A DNA stretch of 64,000 nt from Wolfiporia cocos. Lineage: Eukaryota > Basidiomycota > Agaricomycetes > Polyporales > Phaeolaceae. The notes beneath the pieces were generated by a model. It searched no databases and was not told where the DNA came from. It saw nothing but the letters and a program-made list of their open reading frames with translations. The position numbers and the translations under genes were made by a program. Below are positions 57,849 through 64,000 of this stretch, one piece after another. How positions within the stretch are numbered: the first letter of the stretch is position 1; each line of letters opens with the position of its first letter. Location: positions 372,001 through 436,000 of the forward strand of contig JACCLO010000009.1 in the NCBI GenBank assembly GCA_029448655.1, given 5' to 3'.

Positions 57849-59066
57849 ATGTCGCGCTCGCCCTCACACTCCCCCGCGGACCCCGCCTCGCCCATCACGC
57901 CGACAGACCCGCACGTCCCTCACACGCATGTAGAGCACACCGGCCGCGGCGGCGCGGGCAACTTCGTGCGCGCGCGCTCGCGGAGCACGCCCAAGGAGCA
58001 CGCGCACCCCGTCGGCGGGCTCGGCAAGATCTGGCGCCGGGTCGCGCGCTCGCACAGCCGCGCGCCTGCCTCGCCCGCAGACGACGACAACGACGACGAC
58101 AACGACGACGGGGAGGACACGGAGGAGGAGGCCAGCCCGCGCGTGCGCGATGCGGGCGACAGCGCGGAGACGCCCGCCGCGCGCGTGGGCGGCGCAGAGG
58201 CAGCGTGGCGCGCGGGGCGCGCGCCCCCGCGCTCGCCGGTCGAATTACTCGCGGCGCGGGCCGGGCGTACGCAGGCGTCACCGCCTGCCTCGCCCGTCCC
58301 GCACGCAGCCGGTCCGTCGCGCGCCCCCGGCTCGCAGTCGCTGCGCAGCCTCGCGTTCAAGACGGATATAGACGGTCCGTACAGCAGCCACTCTCTCCAT
58401 GCTTCGCTCTCCAGCCCGAACCTCCACCTCGCCGCACCGCCCTCCCCGCGCCTCTACGCCCCTTCGATCACCTCGACCACGACGACCTCGACACCCGCAC
58501 CGAGCATCCGCTCGGCATCCCTCACGACCATCAGCCCGCCTGCGAGCCCGCTGCCGAGCGTGTACTCGTTCGCGAGCCGCACGACGGCGCCGCACCTGCG
58601 CTCGCTGCCGAGCGTGCCTTCGCTCTACTCGGCGCTGAGTAGCGGGTACGGGAGCACGGCGTCGCTTGCGTCCGTCGCGACGCCGACGGCGGACCTGCAC
58701 GCGCACGCGCGCGCGGCGCGCCGCACGTCGTGGGCGTCGTTCGACTCGGCCGCGAGCGGCGGCACCGCCACGGACGATGCGCCGTGGCGCGCGATGCGCA
58801 CGCCCGGGGAGGACGAGGACGCGGAGCTCCCGTACGACGACGATGGGGACGGCGGGAAGGGCGGGAGGGTGCGCGTCGCGGCGTACCCGCCCGAGGAGGA
58901 CAGCCTCGGCGCGGAGCTCGCGGCGCTGCAGCTCGCGGGCGGGTGGAAGGTGCGCTCGCGCGCGAGCACGTGCACGCTGCCGACGCTGCATGAGGACCGG
59001 GAGTACGTGTCTTTTGCTGATGTGGACGTGGATCTGAACGACCTCGTTTCGCTCTATGACGAGTAG
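57849..59066 (+). CDS. GRGGxGN-type Ser/Pro-rich protein D, 405 aa
   Basis: This is one open exon with strong GC bias at third codon positions. Near residue 35 it has a single HTGRGGAGNFVRARSRS motif, then VGGLGKIWRRVARSHSR. An acidic run follows (DDDNDDDNDDGEDTEEE), then long low-complexity Ser/Pro/Ala segments and a C-terminus with YVSFADVDVDLNDLVSLYD. It is probably a disordered protein of the same DUF3602 group, but with one motif and no introns. The downstream position from gene C suggests an old tandem pair. The first ATG after the TATA box sets the start; the frame is open further upstream without an ATG. The function is unknown; a phospho-regulated signalling role would fit the family. 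Confidence 0.8.
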   Translation: MSRSPSHSPADPASPITPTDPHVPHTHVEHTGRGGAGNFVRARSRSTPKEHAHPVGGLGKIWRRVARSHSRAPASPADDDNDDDNDDGEDTEEEASPRVRDAGDSAETPAARVGGAEAAWRAGRAPPRSPVELLAARAGRTQASPPASPVPHAAGPSRAPGSQSLRSLAFKTDIDGPYSSHSLHASLSSPNLHLAAPPSPRLYAPSITSTTTTSTPAPSIRSASLTTISPPASPLPSVYSFASRTTAPHLRSLPSVPSLYSALSSGYGSTASLASVATPTADLHAHARAARRTSWASFDSAASGGTATDDAPWRAMRTPGEDEDAELPYDDDGDGGKGGRVRVAAYPPEEDSLGAELAALQLAGGWKVRSRASTCTLPTLHEDREYVSFADVDVDLNDLVSLYDE

Positions 59067-61908
59067 CGCCGCTCGTGGCGTCCGATCACGCTCCTTGCCT
59101 TTCTCTTCCTCTTTTCCTTTCCTGGTTTCTTTTCTTGGTTGCATTCATGGATCTCCGAATTTGCATTGGTCTGCTTTCCTGACGCATACGCCCCGACGGC
59201 GCGCCCGCGATGCTGCTATCTACACTATGATACCATAGACGCGCCTGCTGTGCACCACCTACATCACACTACCCACCGCTATCGCACTGATCGCACGCGC
59301 GCCCGCGAAGCTCTCTTGACAGATCGCCTCTCCTTCCCCGCACCGCACGACGGGCACGGCCTCGTCCGTGCTCCGCGTCTGCATCAGCTCCGCGTCTGCA
59401 TCAGCCCGCACTTGGCATCGTGGCCCCTGCGCATCTGGCATCGTGGCCTCAGCCGCTGTCCTGTCTTGTCCTGGAAGCGCTGCGCCCAGCACCGCATGAC
59501 CTGGCTTCCCTACGACAAGGACACAGGCGCGCGGAGACACTGCGCAGGCAGGCTGGCCCACGCTACCCCACGCTACCACGCCCGTGGGCGCGCGCACACG
59601 CGCGTGCGAGCTACCCCTCTCCTCGCGAGCCACCGGTCCCCTCGCGAGCTGGCCGTGGCCGTGCAGGCTACTCGTCGTCGTGCGACCTGCAGGGAAGCCG
59701 GCTGCGGGTGTACACGAGAGGACGCGGCTTCCCCCCAGCGCCGGCAGGGCTTCTCCCGCGCGTCTTCCTTTCTCACCGCGTCGTGCGGCATTACGCCCGC
59801 GCGGGGCGCCGCCGCCTTCCCCGTCACGTCTCTTTCGTGCTGTGCCTTTGATCTTCCTCGGTCTTGTTCTTGTTTTCGCCGGTCCAGGTGTCGTGTCCCG
59901 CCGTGCAGAGTATGGATGCTGACTGCCGCGTGGCATTTGTTCGACAGGTTGCCGCGCAGTGCGTGTCTGCGTGTGTCGAGGTGCGCCCGCGGGGCAGGCC
60001 GAGGGTGCGACCGGGGCGCGGCGCGTGAGCGCGATGTGCGACCGTGGCGGTGCGCGGTGGGAAGGCGAGCGCGGAGAAGGGGTGTGCGGTATTGTATTGA
60101 ATGTACATCATACGTAATTTGGAGGTGCGCGGCACCGCCAGGACCAGGTACGCGCGGACTGTGTGCGCCTATAGCGAACAACACGACGGCTATCGTAGCT
60201 ACTAGTAATCTATTGTCATGTAATGTCAATTAGCATGTCTTCGTATTCACTGCGCCGGTGTCTCTGCACGCCGGTGCGATGTACGATAATGGGACGGCGA
60301 TGGTGTACCCGTGCGCTCTAGAGCCCCGTCCGAGATCGAGACGTCGACGCGGGAAGTGCGCAGACATAGGGGCGCTGGCGACGTGGTGCCCGCGTCTGAT
60401 AGTAGTACATGCAGATCGGGCGTTCATTATGGTCTGTCATTCGGAGTCGTCCGCATCATGATCATTGACAATGGGGTCATCTCCGAGCTGCGATGACGAA
60501 AACGGGATGTGCGCAATATTCACAGTATAAGGAATCACAGTGTGGGTGGCTTGTATCCGGCGCGGGCGCTGCACTGCATGGACGGCAGTGCCAGCAACGT
60601 TGCATCCAGGAGTTACGATCAGGACCGGCCTGATCGAGCTGCCATTCAGGGTAAGGCACGATGTTGCCGAGCGGCGATAACGGCGGGCGATCGAGGTGCG
60701 TGTGGCCGCCGTGCCTCTCGTTAGTAGTCGATGGACCGCACAGATCTACCGGTTCGAGACGGTACTGGCTTGTATCTCTGTGCCTGATAGCGGTGCAGGC
60801 CAGAGAGGCCTTGCGCGCGTTCCTGAGAGCAAGGCACGTCCGTGCGTTGTGTGGCGCAGGGTGCGTGCGGCAAAATCGCGGGTGGAGTCAAAGTCAAATG
60901 GCATGTGGCTCCTTATGACTTCTGATGGTAGTTGCGCACAATGTTCTTACCGCGAACCGTGAATTCTCAGACATCATGGAAGCGTATCAGGGATCTCATG
61001 TGTATTTGTCCGAGCCCGCTAGTAGCTACTACATTGCCTAGACCACAAAGCTAGCTAAATGGCACTAGAAACGCAGGCATCGTTTTCATCTTGGGACTGC
61101 AGATTGCAGGTAAGCAGACGAGTAAAAACGAAGAACGCAGACATGAGCGTACAATGGAAAAAGCAGAGAACTACGTGACTAGCCGCTTCTAATGGATCTA
61201 TGCGCTCTTTGCCTTCTGGGAGACTGCGGAACGAGGAATGCCAAATCAGCACGAGAGTACTAAGGAGTAGAAGACTCTAAGACGATGATAAATGCACGAC
61301 ACGCTTTGGCAGCTAGTCGTACATGTCCACACTGTTGACGTATTGAACGAATATTGCACGCCGCATTGCAATAGCGCACCGGCCAGATAGCCACATATGG
61401 TGCATGTGTGCGTAGAACGAGCGGCTTGGGGTTGCACGACAGGGACCCGGCTGCAGCTGGATGTGAGAGTCGGGAGCGTGCATAGGACTGACGCAAACGC
61501 AAGCGCCTGTCGCGTGAGGGCAAGAAAGAAGCTCACGGGAATTGATGAAATGACATGGAGATGCAGACATGAGGACGTCGAGTGCACAATTCCCGCCCTT
61601 ACTAGCTAACCGTAAATTACACATGTTAACTACGCCCTCTCCGAGACCAAGCACTAGTTAGCTGTTTACTCAGGTCTCGGTTTCACCGCGCCCTGATTGG
61701 TGCAGAGGCTACGCACATACCGGCCGCATATCGTGCCAGAAAACTCAATGACAGCTCAGGCCAGTGGCTGATTGCTCGTGACGCCTCAGGCTCTCTTCGC
61801 AGGTTCTGCTGTACGCCATAGCAGTATCGACATCCGTGTATACACGCATCTGTTCATCCTCTCCTCTGTTCAGCCGCCCAGCCCCAACTAGAACATGCTC
61901 CTTTCCAC
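59067..61908. other. intergenic; GC-rich then mixed, no gene seen
   Basis: The first kilobase is GC-rich with short direct repeats, for example ctgcatcag twice near 59380-59405, tggcatcgtggcc twice near 59415-59450, cacgctacc twice near 59560-59580 and ctcgcgagc twice near 59620-59650. Open frames on both strands here show no family signal. The remainder from about 60,200 is mixed composition with nothing recognised. Confidence 0.45.
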
Positions 61909-63722
61909 TCATGCGACTGCTGGTTCTGGATTCCACTTCACTACCGGTGCCGCCCGCTGAAGCGTTTCGATATCTTCCCTACGCAAGTCCCAATGGTTCT
62001 CCAATCGCAACTCTTGTATCTGCATGCCTTTCTCCTGTCGCGCCAACAGACACTCGGCGATCAAGTCCGAAAACCGCTTGGGTTCGCCGTCCTCGCCGTC
62101 AGAAGGCCACGGTGAGTGGATGGAGAAGTCGGTTTTGTTCAACGTGAGGACACGCAGATTTGGCAAGGGATAGCTACAACGGGATTCGCCCTCGAGCTCA
62201 CTTGGACCTGTGCTGGATGGACATACAGCAATACTGGGATCTTTGAGTGCTTCGAGAACGATCAGCCGAGGTGAGGACATTTGCAAATCAGTTACGTTCG
62301 GCATGTGTCCAAATGTAACACCCCATGTATTCAACTCCCGGTGGCAATGATCTGAGACAAGAAGGCTACGCAAAGTCCTGGCATAGATTGCGCCGAGAAG
62401 CTCCGTGCGCATCCAATCAAGGTATTTAGCAGGAAAATTCCAGAACTTGAGGTTCAATTCCCCGGATGGTTGCTGCCCGGGGCCGGTCACGAAGCTTGCG
62501 CGGATGGCACCGGGACCAAGTAGCCGCAATGTGTGCACTTCGTTCATACCGCGTACTTTGTCGCCTACTTCATGAGCGAGACGAGTTAGCATCATTTCCA
62601 GCTCCATCTCTTCGAAATAGTCCAATGCCTTAGCGGAGATCGTGAGAGCCGACAGTGTTGGCAGCGTGAGGTGACTCAAGAGTGCCACGCAGGCAAGTGC
62701 TCCATCGGCCATAGTCAGGCTATGAAGACGAGATAAAGTCACCATGTCGTCAGACAGCGTGTTCCCTTTGAAGGAGTCGCAGCGGAGAGGAAAGGAATCT
62801 TCTACTTCGAGGGATTCGAGTAGCGGCAGGAACTTGATTGTCCCTAAGAATTCTTCAAAGTCGACACTGCCATCGGACCACTGGTGCGATAGAGAAAAAT
62901 GCGGGAACTCGATTTTAAGGTGCGTCAGCGTAGACAAGGAAGTAATCCGTGCCCAATCAGGGGGCCATTGACGCAGTCTCAGGTGAGTCAACCGTGGACT
63001 TGATGCACCTGAGCACAGGCTCAGGACGCTAGATGCAAACTTGCGAGCTGATATATGGAACCAGGCTAGATCACGACGACCAGTTCTATTGATGAGGACT
63101 AGTCGTTCAAGCAGCGGCGCAGGGCCGCTCCAGTTTTTCAGATCGTAACCGTGAAGGTAAAATTTCTCGTCAAAATGGGCGCGCACTCCTAGGTAAATAA
63201 TTCGCGGGAGTATCGGTGGTATCGAGTAGGGCGTCGTGGGCCGTAGATCAATGTCTAAGCGTATGATGAGCGGGAGGGCCTTGGCGCGTGCAACGAGTTC
63301 CTTGGTCCATTCTTCAGAGGACGGGAGATCAAGGTTGTTCCACAGCGCAGGGCAGTTCAAGGCAGTGGCTCGCCAATGAGAGCAGACCTGAGAAACGCCT
63401 AAAGAGAAATTTTGCCTCGGTACATCACCCCATATCTCCCACTTCGGAGCCTCCCCCTCCCACGCTATCTCTGTGTGCGCTGTGAAGATCTTCTCCAAGA
63501 TCTCTGGGGGTAGGACAGAGATTGGTGATAGCTCGTTGATCTCGCGTTTGATCTGGAAGATAAACCGTGTATGCCGATCGACCTCGTACTCCAGTCCTTG
63601 TTGCCGTTCATGCAGTTCGAGCTTCTCCTGAAGAGCAGCGATATCAGCTTTGATATCGGAGTCCCTACATGTGGTCTGTGAATATCATCTGTAGCATAAG
63701 CAGCCAAGAAGACGTACAACAT
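61909..63722 (-). CDS. F-box protein with N-terminal coiled coil, 586 aa
   Basis: Two exons: a five-base first coding exon 63722-63718 (ATGTT) joined to 63664-61909 by a GTACGT...TAG intron. The N-terminal 45 residues form a heptad-type coiled coil (ADIAALQEKLELHERQQ). A classic Agaricomycete F-box follows (LSPISVLPPEILEKIF at about 48-62, then VSQVCSHWRATALNCPALWN). The remaining 480 residues are leucine-rich with spaced LRR-like lines, for example LTHLRLRQWPPDW and LPNLRVLTLNKTDFS. Such proteins pick substrates for SCF ubiquitin ligases; this layout is highly expanded in these fungi. The first coding exon is chosen because it gives MLDSDIKAD, which matches how family members start. The gene is intact. 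Confidence 0.85.
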
Positions 63723-63830
63723 ATCATGATGAATGTTTCGAGCGATGGTATTGAACAGTTCAACTTCAAGCGTACGTCCGGGAGAGCGGTAGGCGATGGG
63801 TACGTCACGTGCTTTCAACCTTTTACGAAA

Positions 63831-63838
63831 ATTTTATA
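63831..63838 (-). promoter_or_regulatory. TATA box of the F-box gene
   Basis: TATAAAAT on the minus strand lies about 110 bases before the chosen ATG at 63722, consistent with that start. Confidence 0.45.
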
Positions 63839-64000
63839 TCCCGTGTCAAATAAGGCCGCCCTGCGCCGCTGCTTGAACGACTAGTCCTCATCAATAGATC
63901 TGGTCGTCGTCATCTAGCCGAGTTCCCTTCAGCAGCTCACAAGCTTGTATCTAGTGTCCTGAGGCTGTACTCAGGTGCATCAAGTCCACGGTTGACTCAC

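Noticed and set aside
58278..59144. 288-codon minus-strand open frame
   Set aside because: It is antisense to gene D, and Arg-rich as expected from reversing Ala/Ser-rich coding sequence.
59139..60233. 364-codon plus-strand open frame downstream of gene D
   Set aside because: The composition is GC-driven, full of His/Arg/Cys, with no conserved motif and long open frames on the other strand as well.
1..64000. CRISPR arrays, tRNA and rRNA genes
   Set aside because: No regular spaced repeats and no tRNA or rRNA consensus were noticed. A scan with covariance models would be needed to exclude a tRNA.

Overview
The window looks like nuclear DNA of a basidiomycete of the class Agaricomycetes, probably a wood- or litter-decay fungus. 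The genes are split by many 45-70 nt GT-AG introns with very short exons. The families seen (DUF6535 membrane proteins, several F-box proteins, GRGGxGN / DUF3602 proteins, fungal FAD monooxygenases, a 4-coumarate-CoA-ligase-like enzyme) are typical of that class. All exon models were made by eye, checking splice sites, phase and similarity between copies inside the window. No tRNA, rRNA or CRISPR was seen and no intact transposon was recognised.

Layout. 0.1-1.1 kb: broken end of an F-box/LRR gene. 3.1-5.2 kb: GRGGxGN gene A with a 1.2 kb upstream block that recurs at 42.3-43.5 kb. 5.8-13.6 kb: two intact, divergent DUF6535 membrane-protein genes. 15.0-17.3 kb: an intact gene of a protein type I recall from other Agaricomycetes but cannot name. 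18.1-19.1 kb: an HpcH/HpaI aldolase pseudogene. 19.4-20.9 kb: an F-box-like gene. 21.7-38.0 kb: four genes, all on the minus strand, for an NTF2-like + FAD/NADPH monooxygenase (copies 1-4; copy 3 is dead), with a small tail-anchored coiled-coil gene at 25.0-26.3 kb. 34.3-50.9 kb: a large inverted duplication with arms of about 5.9 kb; each arm carries one monooxygenase (copies 4 and 5) and the same decayed genes, and the roughly 4.9 kb spacer holds GRGGxGN gene B. 51.7-54.5 kb: an 18-exon acyl/aryl-CoA ligase ending in a peroxisomal signal. 56.3-59.1 kb: GRGGxGN genes C and D in tandem in GC-rich DNA. 61.9-63.7 kb: an F-box gene.

Two themes stand out. First, local duplication: five monooxygenases, four GRGGxGN genes, two DUF6535 genes and the inverted arms all come from copying inside this one region, and the products range from intact to dead. 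Second, a possible catabolic or secondary-metabolism neighbourhood: flavin monooxygenases, an aldolase (now a pseudogene) and a peroxisomal CoA ligase lie within about 36 kb. Whether they share a pathway is inference; the sequence shows only proximity.

The GRGGxGN genes A, B and C share all intron positions and a promoter element containing CCATGACGCA, so this family is probably co-regulated.
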